Origin: Physcia stellaris
Lineage: Eukaryota; Ascomycota; Lecanoromycetes; Caliciales; Physciaceae
Reading direction: 5' to 3'
Assembly (NCBI GenBank): GCA_018902385.1
Contig: JABSSW010000024.1
Location: 186,001-250,000, forward strand
DNA length: 64,000 nt
The translations under genes were made by a program, and so were the position numbers. Position 1 is the stretch's first letter; every line of letters begins with the position of its first letter. Under the pieces are notes generated by a model. That model saw nothing but the letters and a program-made list of their open reading frames with translations, was not told the DNA's origin and ran no database searches. Positions 44,730-55,831 of the stretch are shown here, piece by piece.

Positions 44730-46267
44730 ATGTTATTCCCATTTGCTTCGTCTGTGCTTCTAGCGACCCAGCTCGCCTCTCTCGTATCCAGTACGCCTAT
44801 CGCTTCCGTCGAAGACGGTTCATCAAAGCTACAGTCTCGAGCTCCAGGTACATTCGCACACCCAGGTGTCTTCGTCAGCAAAGCGCAATTGGATTTCATC
44901 AAGTCCAAAGTCGCTGCCAACGCCGAACCATGGAAGACCGCCTACAGTGCCATGCTTTCCGACCCTCTCGCCTCTCGAACCCGCAATCCCGCTTCCAGGG
45001 CGACTGTCGAGTGTGGCCCAACATCCAAACCCAATAATGGCTGCAGCGATGAGAGAGAAGATGCGCTTGCTGCTTACGCCAACGCACTTGCGTGGTATAT
45101 CTCCGGCACAACCTCGTATGCGCAGAAAGCCATCTCCTACATGAACGCGTGGTCGAGGACCATCAAGGCGCATGCCTACAGTAATGCACCACTGCAGACT
45201 GGATGGGCTGGAGCATCTTGGGCCAGAGCTGCTGAGATCATCCGGTACACCAATGCCGGGTGGGCGGCGAGCGATGTTACGGCCTTTGAGAATATGCTTA
45301 GGAATGTGTACCTGCCGGAAGTCATTGTTGGATCCAGCAGTAATGGTAATTGGGAACTAGGTACGTACCCATGACTGTCATCGACTCGCCCCAGACACAA
45401 ATGAATGTCGGTTACAGCGTGAAAAGATGGTAGCTCGAAATGGGGAAAATATGACTCCCGAAGCCCCATTCATGTCACACATATATGTAACCAACACATT
45501 CCAGACAAGGGCGATTTTAATCCAATGAAAGAAAGGATCTGTACTCGTTCACATCAGCGGCGAAGACTCTTACCATTTTCCCCTACATCTCCTCCCTCCT
45601 CCCTTCACACTACTCTCTAAGAACATCACAGTAATGATGGAAGCCGCAATCGGTATCTCCGTCTTCCTCAACGACGGCTCAAGCTACGACAAAGCAATGA
45701 ACAAATTCCTCGCCCGCGTCCCGGCCTACATCTACCTAACCAGCGACGGCACCTGCCCGCGCCCGCAAGCCGGCGCCTCATCCTCCTGCTCCGCCGTCTC
45801 GTCCTACTGGCAGGGCCAATCCACCTTCCCTGAGAACGGCATCGCGCAGGAAACCTGCCGGGACTTCACGCATACCGGATACGGGTTGTCCTCCATCTCG
45901 CACGTCGCGGAGACGGCAAGGATTCAGGGGAATGATCTGTATAGCGGCGATGTGGGCACGAGGCTTCGGTACGGGTTGGGCTTTCATAGTAAGTATGAAT
46001 TGGGCGCTGCGGTGCCGAGTTGGCTGTGTGGGGGTAGTTTGGATTTGGGGTTGGGGCCTGGTGAGTCCTTGATTATTCTCCTCCGGGATTGGGGGGGTTT
46101 CGGCTGACGGGAATGCAGTTACGGAGGTTGGGTATAATGCGCTCGCGAATAGACTTGGGAATGGGATGACCAATACGGGAATCTTGACGAATAATAATCG
46201 GCCGGCGGGCACGAATCATTTGTTTGTGGGTTGGGAGACCTTGACGCATGCGAATAACCTTGCCTAG
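44730..46267 (+). CDS. Secreted alginate-lyase-like polysaccharide lyase
   Basis: Likely an extracellular enzyme of the Alginate_lyase (PF05426) type that cleaves uronic-acid polymers by beta-elimination; the true substrate in fungi is uncertain. Start chosen at 44730 (signal peptide MLFPFASSVLLATQLASLVS); an in-frame ATG at 44700 would add ten residues. Three exons fit in phase: to 45360, 45632 to about 46060, and 46119-46267. Family-like segments are GTFAHPGVFVSKAQLDFIKS, LAAYANALAWYISGTTSYAQ, QTGWAGASWARAAEIIRYTN, NWELVMMEAAIGISVFLNDG across the intron, and ETCRDFTHTGYGLSSISHVA. It ends HLFVGWETLTHANNLA. Intron 1 is long (271 nt). It shares strand with the SDR, but the spacing gives no evidence of co-regulation. 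Confidence 0.75.
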
Positions 46268-46453
46268 ATGAGTGGTGTTGGCGATGTGGGGAGAGGTCAC
46301 GGTGGAGCTGATGAGCGTCCAGGGAAGTGGGCAGATAGGTAGCTTCTGGCAATTCATGAGTCAAATACCTCAGCCTTCTATAACAGGGTATATCGAGCGC
46401 CCTTCCCCACGCAGAATGCTCTTCTTGCTCTATAACACCAAGCGCTAAGATTC

Positions 46454-47116
46454 TACTCGCTTATCAGGACATTCTCCACCTCATCTAGTTCCTCAAACAG
46501 TAGCGACCCAAAAACAGTAACAATAACATCAAACCCCTTCTTCTCGCTCCCCCTCCACTGCCAACTCCACGTACCATCCCTTTCATTATTCCAATACGCC
46601 CCCGTCGCGGAATGCAATCCCCTCCTCCCAATCGTATACTCCTCCTCCCCCTCCTCCTCCTCCTTCGCACCCCCACTTTTGGCGAGAAGGGCGCGGGCGG
46701 CGTGGTGTGTTGGATGATGGTGCTCGTGACGATGAACTTATGCGACGTGGAATCGCCGATCAGGAGCGAGAGCGCGCTTTGGATGATGCTGGTGTTCCAT
46801 TTGCCGACCTGGGCGTGCTGGTAGCTGTCGCTGAATTGGAGCGTTGTGGTGCAGGCCTGGGTTTGGTGTCAGTGCTACTGTGGCTGGCAGAGGGAATAGG
46901 AGGCTAGGGAAAGGCAGGAGGGAGGATGGAGGAGTACCTCCGTGACTATTTCCTCAAGACGGGCGGGGGAGATGGGGGATGTTGGGGACTGTGGAGGCGT
47001 TAGTTGTCGTGCTTTGGGGGCAGGAGGGGAGGAGGAGTTACCGTGTCTGGTGCTGTTGGCTCGGGCTTGGATGCTGTATCGAGATTGCTGGTGCCGGAGC
47101 CAGGTTCGGATGCCAT
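46454..47116 (-). CDS. Tctex-type dynein light chain, with a frame shift before the C-terminus
   Basis: Light chain of cytoplasmic dynein that helps attach cargo to the motor. The start is the ATG at 47116 (MASEPGSGTSNL). Exons then join as TAPDT-SPTSPISPARLEEIVTE-ACTTTLQFS through introns with GTAACT/CCACAG and GTACTC/CCCAG borders. The Tctex core is clear: SYQHAQVGKWNTSIIQSAL, then HKFIVTSTIIQHT. The expected C-terminal strands (RRGLHSATGAYWNNERDGTW, KKGFDVIVTVFGSLLF) are present but in another frame. The shift falls between about 46680 and 46640, within a G/A-rich stretch (GAGGAGGAGG). No normal-sized intron fits there. It could be a very short intron, a real frameshift or an assembly error. 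The family call is firm; gene integrity is open. Confidence 0.75.
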
Positions 47117-48747
47117 TGCGTTCGATACAGCGACTGGGGTTTGCCCGGACTGGAGATGATTGTTTACTGCTTCTCCGAGTGCCAAGACCAAATCGACCCC
47201 GCATAACTCCTAGCCGAAGGTCAGGACCCTCCTGCGCTAGCCAAGCTTAAGCTTGTTAAGCGCGACACGCCGTGCACGCCGAGAACGCCTTCCTGGCTCG
47301 TGGATTTTCATGCAGTTACGCCTACCTAGGTAAGAGACCAAGGAAGAAGCCAATATCGGTCCAACAACATCGGACGATCCATGTGGCACTTCCACGTGCG
47401 GTTGTTCTCTGAAACGAAGTCTTCTTGGCACCGTCGAGATGAGTCGGTATCCAGATACATGCCTCGATCTCAACGATTCCTCGACGCAGCTCGACTGTGA
47501 AAAAAGTCTCTACAGCGTACTTCAGTACAGCAAACGTCATCCTCATTGACAGCTTACACATGGCAGCGAGCCCTCAGCCACGAGGGAGGGTCTCTACTTC
47601 ATCGCCGATAATACCAAGAGCGGCCAAGACTTCGGCTTAGTCTCACGCTGGTCTTGAATAATTACGATGTTCGGCGCCCCTGAATTGTTAGTCTACTTCT
47701 ACGCGAAAGGGTCTTGGCAAACCCAACGATCTGTAAGCTCATCATGCCATCTTGATGTCATAGGCTGAAGCTGCCAGATGGTACCTTACTATCCAGACCG
47801 GTGCGAAGTTTGTCATAGTTTGGGAGCAAATCAGCAGCTCCCTCGATCTCTACAGTAGACTCTGTCTTCAGCTAAAGCTGCTAGGTTTGGCCTCCGGAGC
47901 AAATTCACCTGCAGTAGTCGTAGGCGACTTCAATACATCGGCTAGGGTGTTCAGAAGTCCACAAGCCAATATGCTTCGACCTCTCTTGCGATCCAGCTTC
48001 ACAAAGCCAAATGGTCGTACACAGCAGCCTTTTCGCGGCCCAGTGGTCTTTTACAAATGGGTGCTTGGCGATGGATAGTGTCACCCAACGTCAAGGAACA
48101 AGCTTCATCTAAATTCCGTCATCCATGCTGACTGTTCGAGGACGACGATCTAGCTCTTACAGTGCTACCTCCCTGGGAAGGCTGACACTCGCTGAGCAAA
48201 GACGTCGCACTGAACGGATAGCGCATTAAGCTTCTGATGATGGCAAGAATGGGTTGCGACTGCTCATCCTTTCTCACAACTGCGTGTTCTTCCAAGGACG
48301 CGATAGAACAAACTATGGCACAAGATCTACAATACACTTTTCCAGCGGTTGCTTGGCCTCAACTGGTGTCTTCTAGCTTCAAGATTGCCCCTTTTTTGAT
48401 GACCGTCCCACACAGTAGACTCCCAAGCTTTTAAGCTTGATCATCCACGTTGTTCCAAACTAGGAGATAACCAATCGTTCCAACACCCACAAATGACCTG
48501 CAGCAACTTTAGATGCTCACCCCCTATGCAGCCCGAGCTTAAAGACTGCTATGCTTCTTGGCTTTACCCCAGCTTTTCTCTTAAAGGGTGCTATACTTCT
48601 TGGTTTTACCCCAGCTTTTCTATATGCTAGCATCGAGAGATCATTCAGTCTTCAAATTTTCCTCGTTTGCGGGTCGTATTAGTTGAGAGCCGGAGACATC
48701 TTCACAGGATAATAAAAGTTTCTCAAGTATCTCCAATCTTAACGCAT
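47117..48747. other. Intergenic with a possible nuclease fragment
   Basis: Between the dynein light chain and the second rhodopsin-like gene. A plus-strand frame around 47790-48078 includes SPAVVVGDFNTSA, which resembles the GDFN motif of endonuclease/exonuclease/phosphatase folds. The other motifs are missing, so it is at most a relic. A 42-nt tandem pair lies at 48538-48621. No other gene seen. Confidence 0.4.
48538..48621 (+). repeat. 42-nt tandem pair in promoter region
   Basis: Two copies of CTTAAAGRSTGCTATRCTTC followed by TTGGYTTTACCCCAGCTTTT lie 130-210 nt upstream of the rhodopsin-like gene's ATG. They may duplicate a regulatory site. Confidence 0.7.
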
Positions 48748-50292
48748 ATGGCTACACAAGTCATCTATACTGTAGTCTCTCCGCCTACACCAGGACTCGC
48801 ACCGCCCCCAGGCGTCACACCCGATTTCGAATCACCATACACATTGCAACCATATGTGGAGCTGACGATAGCGTTATGCATTATTGTTACCACAGCGTTG
48901 GTAGGAGCACGGATCTACGTCAAAACTCGCATTGTCAAGAAGGTTTTGTGGGAGGATTGGACATGTATCGTCGGATGGGTAGGCTATCATTTCCAGATTT
49001 CCCAGTCCAGTACCTACCCACCTCGCCGACAGTCCGATTTCATAGAAAGGCAGGAAAACCCCAGTCGCATCTGTGGGGCAGGCAGATCTTCGTCATCTGT
49101 AACTTCCAGCCACCACAGGATTTCCATGTTATAGGGAGTTTGTAACTGACCCTCTCCATCTAGTTAGCCTATCTAGTGTTTGTTTCTCTTGAATGGAATG
49201 TCGGAGTCCACGGTGCTGGGAGACATCAATGGAATCTGCCTTACGATGCTGTCAAGTATCACTTCCGCGTACGGTCGACCAATTTCTCAATATCCTGGTG
49301 ATAGTTGCTGATCAAATTAAGTTATCGAACATCGGCGACATGTTCGTCTGCATCGCATATGGTTGCGTCAAAGTATCGATTCTACTCCTCATTACTAGGA
49401 TATTTCTCGCTGTCAAACGAAATCTGCTCTTCTGGTAAGTACTTGTTCGAGCATTTTCGGAGGATTTTCAGGAGATCCGCAACCTCTGCATATGACACAC
49501 CTCCCGCACCTTCAATAGTCTTGAATGTGGTTTTTCATAACACGTAATGCTGATACACATTGATAGGCTCACGCAGCTTCTGATGATCGCCAATGGTCTC
49601 TTCTATGCCGCAGCATTCTTCATCAACATCTTCGCTTGCCGCCCTCGGCGTAAGATCTGGAATCCCGAGATTCCCGGAAAATGTTTCGATATCACGTCGC
49701 TGTATATATCATCGGCTGTGTTCAATACGTTTTCGGATGTTGCTATGCTCGTCGTACCAATCTTTATGGTCTGGAAATTGCAAATGACGACAAAACGCAA
49801 GATTGGTATATCTGCAATTTTTGGGACGGGTGTTTTTGCGACCATATGTGCTTTCGTCCGCATCAAATTCCAGATCTCGCTCCTTCATACGAACGACTAC
49901 TCATATACACATATGCAAACCGGTCTTTTAGGGTAAACATTCGATCCAACATACAACGCATCCAGCTAACTACGCATAGGTACGGAGAAGTAGCTTGCGG
50001 CATAATTTGCTGCTGTCTTCCTCTCTTCCCCCTATTCTGGCACCACCTCTCTCAATCTTCTACTGGTAGCGGGGCCATCAATCTCGGTGCCATCCACAAG
50101 AATTCGAAACTTCAGACCAACAGGAGTACCCACGAGTCGTATAACCCGGACAATACGGTGAAGGGTGGGAATTGGGTGAGATTGCACGATGGTACGATTG
50201 CGCCGATGCCGAGGGTACATGGTGTTGCGAGGGCACCGAGTGATGAACAAGCTCTTAATGAGGCGATTATCGGGGTTTCGAGTAAGGTATAA
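48748..50292 (+). CDS. Fungal rhodopsin-like (PTH11-type) integral membrane protein
   Basis: Predicted seven-helix membrane protein; ligand unknown. Start at 48748 (MATQVIYTVVSPPTPG). Exons join as VGW-LAYLVFVSLEW, HFR-LSNIGDMFVCIAYG, LLFW-LTQLLMIANG and GLLG-YGEVACGIICC, with intron ends such as TCTAG, TTAAG, GATAG and CATAG. Helices appear as ELTIALCIIVTTALVGARIY, VKVSILLLITRIF, LFYAAAFFINIFAC, VAMLVVPIFMVWKLQ and ISAIFGTGVFATICAFVRI. The family signatures are present: GVHGAGRHQWNL after helix 2, CRPRRKIWNPEIPGKCFDI, and CGIICCCLPLFPLFW in the last helix. The cytoplasmic tail ends IIGVSSKV. It is related in fold to the gene at 14188-15496. A duplicated 42-nt promoter element precedes it. 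Confidence 0.82.
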
Positions 50293-51341
50293 GGAGTTGG
50301 AGACAAGGAGCTGGGTTTTTGGGAGGATCGGGGAGCATGGTTGGGTAGGGATGGTGGGCGATGTGCAGGATGGACATACCTCATCAATTGGGGGAACATG
50401 GATGATCTGTACAGTAGGCTCACGCTCATCTGGAAGCCCAGGTCACTGGCAGTGCGTACCTTAGCCACTTAGCACGTAATGGCTATCTTCCAAAGTCTTC
50501 ACATACGCTCTCCATTACAGACAACATTATAATTATTCAGGCAATCCTAGCATTCAAAGACGCACAAGGAGTTACTGGCAACCTCAGGGGGGCTTGTGAC
50601 CAAGATAGAGGCAACTTTCTTTTCTGCTTATACTCCGGAGCTCTACTATCGTACGGATGAGTTAAGATGGAAAGCGCAGTACCACTGCACATCGACATAT
50701 TAGCTATGAAATTGGATGCGTCGAAAAACGATGCATAAAGCTTATCTGGATTAAAGGTATGGAAACCCTAGCGAACGCTTCCAAGGCACGCGCAGGACCA
50801 GCTTGGAGGAATTGCTTTGATAAGATGAGGGTTGCAGAGTCATCGAGGTGTTCAATGAGAGGGGAGTGTTAGCTCAATCCGTTCATCTGAGCTCTTTCTA
50901 TGTGTTTGACAAACATCGCTTCCCTTTGCTAAGAAGTTTGTATGGCAAACCACGGGAGAGACACATCATGAATACAATTGCCTGGAGGGTTTAAAAGGCA
51001 TTTGGTCTCAGGGTACTATATATGCTGATGCTTTCATGCAATAGATTCTAGATTATAGGATACAGTTGCCTGGATACTTCTGAGCATTCATTCGCCTTGA
51101 TATATCTTATTTCTAAGTGAATGGCGAGTCGTCTACATGAAACACAATTGTGCCAAGACAATGCACACAAAACATCATAAATTGCGGAAGAGATCCCGGC
51201 TTGGCATGCCCGCTGCCGAAATCTTTCTCTCGACTTCGGTGCTGTCCCTTGTTCAGCAGTAACTCGAGTCCCTCCCCAACCCACCATCCAAGATCGAATT
51301 GCTACTGCTTCCCTTCGGTTGTCAGGCATTGCAACCTTGAA
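50293..51341. other. Intergenic, no gene seen
   Basis: Spacer between two plus-strand genes. The last 200 nt or so before 51342 hold the promoter and leader of the KH-domain gene. Small frames on both strands have no domain. Confidence 0.5.
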
Positions 51342-53239
51342 ATGGCCGACGAAGAGCGACGAACCAAGAGGTCCCGCTTCGATCAAACCGAGCCGGAACC
51401 TAGTAGACGTGCCTCGAGATTCGACCGCCGTTCGCGCTCTCCTTCAAATCGACAGGCAGATACTCGGCGCAGCAGAAGTCCTTTAGCTTCTAGCAAGACG
51501 CTTAGTCCTTCCGTTGAAGGGGTCAAAAGTCCGTCAGACCCAGCTGCTGCTGCAGGTATGATCCTTGGATCCTTCGCCCCATCCAAATAACTTACTGATT
51601 CCCATCGCAGCCGCTGCCGCTGCTCGCATTAACGCTCAAATTCAAGCGAAGAAAGGCATTCAGCATGTTGAAGTTCCACCTATACGTCCAGTAACACCTT
51701 CAACCCCTTGCCACCCCACATTGTTTGCGCGCACGGCTAATACCTGCTAGTCTTCAACCTCTGCTGGGAAATCAGCTTCGCCAGGAGCTGCTCCCTCTGG
51801 TTCCAGTACAAGTAACATCAATGGCGATATGTACATCGCAGACGGCGATTACATCAAGGATATCGAGGTCAACGACCTTCGAAACAAGTACACACTGACT
51901 AAAGGACCTACACAGAAGCTGGTAAATATCTCTGTTATACCTACTGATACTCCCAGGCATTTGTCCGCGTTCATCAGGTTCCATGAATACTTTCCCCTTT
52001 CTGTGTTGTTGTGGAGAGAATATATCAAGCTTACATTAGGCTGATTAGCACGCTTCAACCCCCATTTGGCATCTGCTGACCTCCGCTGCGTGACATCTAG
52101 ATTAAAGAGAAAACTGGCGCCGGTACGCAATACTTGATATACTGAAGATTTTTAGAGACCACTTGCTCATAGTGTAAAGATGTCACCACCCGAGGGAGTT
52201 ACTACCCTGACAAAAGCCTAGCAACCGCTGCTGTAAGGATTTCCCATTGTATTCAAAAAACATAGTTAACGATTTGGCAGAGCCCACCTCTTTACCTGCA
52301 CATAACCAGCACTACGAAATCAGGTCTTGAAAAGGCTGTCGAGATGATAGAGGAACTCATGCAGCAAGAGTTACCCAACCTCGTCGATGAGCGAAGATTC
52401 CGTCGTCGAGAACCCGAGCAGGTCGAGCGTGATGAGTTCGGACGTCGTAAATGGCCCGAAGAACGTATACCCATCGACCTTGAGCCTATCCCAGGCTTCA
52501 ACCTACGAGCACAAGTTGTTGGACACGGTGGAGCGTATGTCAAGCATATCCAACAAGAAACCCGCTGCCGCGTTCAAATCAAAGGTCGCAATTCCGGCTT
52601 CATGGAGCACGGAACCAATCGCGAGAGTGATGAGCCTATGTACCTACACGTAGCGTGCGTACCCACTGCAATCACCTAACCTTACCTTACTGATAATCGA
52701 TAGTGGCCCCGACCCCAAAGAGGTCCAACGCGCCAAAGAGCTCTGTGTCGACCTCCTCACCAACGTCCGCGAACAATACGAGCGCTTCAAGGAAAATCCA
52801 CCCCAACGCTCATACAACAACAACTACGGCGACAACCGCTCAGCATCATACTCCTCCTACACGACCTACGGCCAGCAATCTCCCGCCACGCCCTCTGCAC
52901 CCACGCCCGCTCCCCCTGGCGTCCCTGGCGCCTCATCTCCGACGGACTATAGCAACCAGTACGCGCAGTATTACGGTGGAGGTCAAGATCCGTATGCGGC
53001 GTACGGGGGCTATCAGGGCTATGTGGCATACTACAATTACTATGCGCAGCAGGCACAGCAGCAGGCTGGTGAGCAAGGAGGGGCGCCACCGGGACCACCG
53101 GCCGAGGAGCCTCCGCCTCCACCTCCGCCGAGTGGGAGTCCGCCTAATGGGGGGTTTAATGCTGTAAGTTGAGATCTTTGATGGGACAATGGGGGATGCT
53201 GATAGGTTTTCGTAGGTTCCGCCTCCGCCTGGCTTGTAG
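51342..53239 (+). CDS. KH-domain splicing protein (KHDC4/BLOM7-like)
   Basis: Nuclear RNA-binding protein related to human KHDC4, which associates with spliceosomal complexes. It starts at 51342 (MADEERRTKRSRFDQTEPEP) with an Arg/Ser-rich head. About eight exons follow. INAQIQAKKGIQHVEVPPI is followed by the first KH-like region: YIADGDYIKDIEVNDLRNKY and TLTKGPTQKL, then IKEKTGA-DVTTRGSYYPD joined across two introns, then PPLYLHITSTTKSGLEKAVE. The second conserved region has PIDLEPIPGFNLRAQVVGHG, GGAYVKHIQQETRCRVQIKG and PMYLHVA-GPDPKEVQRAKEL. The tail is Gln/Tyr/Gly-rich with polyproline (EEPPPPPPPSG) and ends VPPPPGL at 53239. Several introns are small and exons are tiny (about 20 nt near 52100), so exact borders there carry some doubt. 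The protein appears complete. Confidence 0.88.
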
Positions 53240-54299
53240 GTTGGCTTTGGCGGCCTGCAGACTATGTATGAGGATGGGGGTTGAAGGGCGGTAGAGGATG
53301 TTGGAGAGTCTCTCTACATGAAAAATACTACTGAAAACGTATCATGTCACGATCCTCATCTACGCTTAGCCCTCGCCGTTAATGTTCCGTAATGTGATTT
53401 GGTAATAGACATCTTAACAACTTACCATCTCATGCCACGAATTCCTTCTCCGGGTCCAAGCTATTCCATTCCTTCCTTTACTTATCAATGGGGTCAATGC
53501 TCGACGTCTCAAAACCCTCTCGTCTTCCCCTCTCAATTGTATTTGCCCTGTTTTCCTCCTCTTAATCCCTCTCCGTGCACGTTACCTTCTTTCCTCTTTT
53601 TCCTTCCTCCTTCTCAGCCAAAATCAAAACCCATATCCCGATCTAGAACACGACATGTGCCTTGTTTCGTCTCTCGGGCTTGGAGCACCGTGTAGCCTTG
53701 TGGATATGGGATGTATTCTTTGCGAGTGTCTGGTCTAGCTGTCTAGAAAGGGGAGGGGGGAGGATCAGGGAGTATGTCGTCGCGTTGCAATTTCTGCTTC
53801 GGTTTGTCAAGGGGGGTTGGAGTTAGATGGTTTTTTTCGGATTTAGTTGAGGTGTTTTGGGGTGTGATTTTTTTGGGGGGTGGATGCTTTTCCAATTCTC
53901 ATTGTTTATTTTTTGTTTTTCTGTCTTTTTTTCCGGGTTCAGGGTTTGGAGAACCCCAATCGACCCATTCCTCTTCCCAAGTTCGGCTCTCGTTGAATAG
54001 AATCGAGAGAGAGAGAAGAGAAGAGAGCAAAACGCGATCATGCCTGGCGGGCAATATTTCATCTTTGCTTTTGCGTTGTTCGATGGTGTGAAGGTAGGAC
54101 AGGACACTCGAATGAGAAAGAACTATGCAACTTGTTTGAGATTTTTGGATCTGGCGGTGTTTTTCTGGGGCGGGGGGAGTTCATGACTGAAGATGGGTTT
54201 TGGGTTGGATTGTGGGTTTGAATGGGTTGGTTGGTGGAGACGGGAGGGGAGCATGGGAGTATGGGGAGCATGGGGGGTGGAATTTGGAGCTGAAGAGGG

Positions 54300-54660
54300 A
54301 GATGGAGGCAAGTGGCAGAGCGGGAGTTTCAAAGCAAGAATAGAGAATTCGCATAGCAGAATAAAGAGCTTCAAAGCAGAGCAGAGCAGAGGGATGGAGA
54401 GCTTGCAGAGAAAATCAGAGCGAAGCAGCAAAACATGCAGAGTTCGCGAGTATCCCTGAGCATTCAGAACAGCGCTTGCAGTGCAAAGTAGAGCACGCAA
54501 AGCCAAGATTCTGAGCATGCAGAACAGAGTAGAGTCAAAGTAAATTATTCAAAGTACGGCAGAGCGAAAAACTTCAAAGCAAAGTCCAAGAGTTTTCGAA
54601 GCAGAACTTCAATGCAGGTCAAGTCATTCAAAGGAGTACCTCAGAATATCAGAGCATGAC
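54300..54660. repeat. Degenerate purine-rich repeat tract (CAAAGCAGAGCA-like)
   Basis: Many imperfect copies of TTCAAAGCARAG and CAGAGCAGAG-type units cover about 360 nt with no fixed period. It is followed by a perfect (GAAA)n run. Confidence 0.65.
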
Positions 54661-54700
54661 GAGCAAAGCAGAGCATCCGAGCTTCACCTTACGAAGTCGC

Positions 54701-54723
54701 AAGAAAGAAAGAAAGAAAGAAAG
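54701..54723. repeat. (GAAA)n microsatellite
   Basis: Five to six GAAA units in a row. Confidence 0.95.
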
Positions 54724-55831
54724 CGTGATCGTCCGTCCAACAAACCCAACAACAACCCATCCCCCGCCATCCCCTTCTCAAATACTCAAATGCTCATCTC
54801 AATATAAATGCCCAAACCCCGGAATCAAGAATCTAAACGCAGAGAGATTTTGCCTGACTTTATTTGGTGGGGTTGATAGTGAAATAGATAAACTTTTTGT
54901 TGGGATGTGATGGATATTGGGTGATGGGGATGGGAGAGAGTGTGGGTGGGGACGAGAAAGAGGGGAGGGATGGACTGGAGAGGGTTAGTTGGAGGAGGGA
55001 GGAGAGGGCTATATTTGGGATATTTATGACTGCCTTGCACAGCTCTCGATCGAAGACGCAACGGTGAGATCTATGTGGTAGTCCCTGTGTTCGACTGCTG
55101 CTGTGAATGTTATACAAATCGCTTTTTGCTCTTCCTCCTACTTTCCTGTCTGAATTTCTTATTCTTCGTTCCTTCCCTCTCCAGAAAACTAGATTTAAAA
55201 AGGGAGGCAAAAAGAAACAGGGCGGGAAAGATAAAACAGAAAAGAGAGGATAGATAAACTCATAAAGCCTCAAATCAGGAATATTCTAATTTGAACAGTA
55301 CAAGCTACATATAAAGTTCATACAACAGTGCTCGACATGCAAGACCTCCAAGGCCATTTCTATGCCTGCCTCTGCCCCTGCTCCTATACCTGCTCCAATC
55401 CTTCGCATCGTATCTGCGCCGACGATACCAGGCTTTCGAGCGCAATGCTTATTCTGCATCATCGGAGAGACTGTTCCGGTCTCGATTCGTGGATCTCTTT
55501 CCGCCATCCCCCCATTCTCCAACCCATGCAGCCACGCTTTCAAGTTAGGAAATACGGAAGGAAGCCCGATAAAATCAGACAGAATAAGAGAACAGCCTCG
55601 CACCAATCTCCTCCCTCCCAAACCACGAAGACCCGCACGATATCCCAAAGGCGTTCATTATGATCGGCGTCTAAAGAGGAAAGGTAGTATCCCCTTCCCC
55701 AACAGACGTAGCAATTGTTGATGATTCGAGGTATCGATTCGTTGGGCAACGTAGGCGGCGCGCAAAAACATGTTTCTGCGAACTGCTAGGCAGAATTCCA
55801 CATTTCACATTCCGTATCTGGAAGTTGAGGC

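Larger units (their letters stand above)
53240..55831. other. Low-complexity intergenic tract
   Basis: About 2.6 kb with strong local composition bias. A CT-rich stretch at 53400-53650 is followed by a GT-rich one at 53760-53960, then an AGCA/GAGA-rich tract at 54300-54700. A plus-strand frame at 55362-55721 and an overlapping minus frame at 55286-55648 both look plausible by length only, and neither has a domain. No gene is called. Confidence 0.5.

Noticed and set aside
47790-48078. Possible endonuclease/exonuclease/phosphatase gene (GDFN motif)
   Set aside because: Only one motif is visible, the frame is short and upstream sequence has no matching core; at most a relic.
55286-55721. Overlapping 119-120-codon frames on both strands
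   Set aside because: Neither has a recognisable domain; mutual overlap suggests compositional openness rather than a gene.
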